Shown piece after piece: positions 6,532-7,049 of a stretch of 7,049 nt of DNA. The stretch's first letter is position 1. Each line of letters opens with the position of its first letter. The DNA lies in NCBI GenBank assembly GCA_023426855.1, contig JAEZBU010000352.1:1-7049 (forward strand), read 5' to 3'. This stretch comes from Pseudomonadota bacterium. GTDB taxonomy: Bacteria > Pseudomonadota > Alphaproteobacteria > Rhizobiales > Hyphomicrobiaceae. A program made the translations under genes and the position numbers. The notes under the pieces are model-generated. The model was not told the origin of the DNA. It searched no databases and saw nothing but the letters and a program-made list of their open reading frames with translations.

Positions 6532-6537
6532 GGAGAC
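6532..6537 (+). promoter_or_regulatory. Ribosome binding site of the aldo/keto reductase gene
   Basis: GGAGAC lies seven bases before the ATG at 6545, in the 19-base gap after recR. It supports that start and continued translation of the same transcript. Confidence 0.55.
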
Positions 6538-6544
6538 AAACGTC

Positions 6545-7049
6545 ATGCGCACGGTGACTTTGCTGAACGGCGACACAGTCCCCGCGCTTGGTCTTGGCAC
6601 CTGGGGCATGGGCGAGCAGCGCGCGCGCAAGGCAGCCGAGGTCAAGGCGCTTCAGCTTGGCCTCGATCTCGGATTGTCGCTGATCGACACCGCCGAGATG
6701 TACGGCGAAGGCGGTGCGGAGGAAGTCGTTGCCGAAGCCATCGCGGGTCGCCGCGACAGCGTCTACGTCGTCAGCAAGGTCTACCCGCATAACGCGTCCG
6801 CTACCGGCGCAATCGCCGCTTGCGAACGCAGCCTGCGGCGGTTGAAAACGGATACGCTCGATCTCTATCTGCTGCACTGGCGCGGCAACATCCCGTTTGA
6901 TGAAACCATCGGCGCGTTCGAGAAGCTGAAGCGCGACGGCAAGATCCGCGCCTGGGGCGTCAGCAATCTCGACGACGACGATATGGCGGAATTGCTGGAG
7001 GGCGCGCCACAGGACGCCTGCCTCACCGATCAGGTCTTGTATCATCTCG
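6545..7049 (+). CDS. Aldo/keto reductase, C-terminus beyond window edge
   Basis: This is an NAD(P)H-dependent oxidoreductase of the AKR superfamily, which reduces aldehydes and ketones in the cytoplasm. 168 codons are visible; such enzymes run to about 275-330 aa, so roughly half is missing. The barrel start shows LGLGTWGMGE (15-24). The catalytic tetrad is complete: D48 and Y53 in IDTAEMYGEG (47-56), K78 in VVSKVYP (75-81) and H111 in LYLLHWRGN (107-115). A further typical block is GKIRAWGVSNLDDDDM (132-147), followed by QVLYHL at the edge. The cofactor-binding C-terminal loop is not in view, so NADH or NADPH preference and substrate cannot be judged. The start at 6545 follows recR by 19 bases with a good ribosome site, so it is probably the last or a late gene of the dnaX operon. 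A functional link to recombination is not evident. Confidence 0.94.
   Translation, partial: MRTVTLLNGDTVPALGLGTWGMGEQRARKAAEVKALQLGLDLGLSLIDTAEMYGEGGAEEVVAEAIAGRRDSVYVVSKVYPHNASATGAIAACERSLRRLKTDTLDLYLLHWRGNIPFDETIGAFEKLKRDGKIRAWGVSNLDDDDMAELLEGAPQDACLTDQVLYHL

Noticed and set aside
5557..6645. Long minus-strand open frame (362 codons) opposite ebfC and recR
   Set aside because: It spans two complete conserved genes and the gap between them on the other strand, and is rich in His, Gln and Arg as expected of antisense frames here.

Overview
The window looks like a chromosomal segment of an alphaproteobacterium, most likely Hyphomicrobiales (Rhizobiales) near the Bradyrhizobium/Afipia/Nitrobacter/Rhodopseudomonas group. 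The reasons are the order SRP RNA - dnaX - ybaB/ebfC - recR, a short SRP RNA of about 97 nt with an alphaproteobacterial-style tip, a DnaX whose zinc module has lost most of its cysteines, and a GC content of about 60-65% over the core genes. The genus is a guess.

Left half (1-3282, minus strand): two tandem paralogous membrane acyltransferases (OafA-like Acyltransferase_3 domain plus periplasmic SGNH domain). The upstream gene (1240-3282) is complete at 680 aa. The downstream gene begins inside its stop codon (ATGA overlap) and runs off the left edge just before its SGNH domain. Both probably O-acylate a surface polysaccharide or another envelope glycan. The membrane domains are close homologues and locally almost identical. 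The 3' third of the complete gene, which encodes the SGNH domain, is clearly AT-richer than its surroundings. The pair therefore looks mosaic, shaped by gene conversion or domain exchange.

Middle (3283-3759): an intergenic region between the divergent blocks. It holds the SRP 4.5S-type RNA gene (ffs, about 3512-3608, plus strand), with a well-placed candidate sigma70-type promoter just upstream. No gene is seen in 3283-3477 or in 3623-3759.

Right half (3760-7049, plus strand): a housekeeping run. It contains dnaX (DNA polymerase III tau subunit and clamp loader), ybaB/ebfC (nucleoid-associated protein), recR (recombination mediator) and the start of an aldo/keto reductase cut by the window edge. 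Gaps of 57, 24 and 19 nt suggest co-transcription. dnaX, ebfC and recR are a widely conserved replication/repair neighbourhood; the reductase is probably a passenger. I see no CRISPR array, insertion sequence, integrase or tRNA. The least ordinary part of the window is the mosaic acyltransferase pair beside the ffs-dnaX locus.
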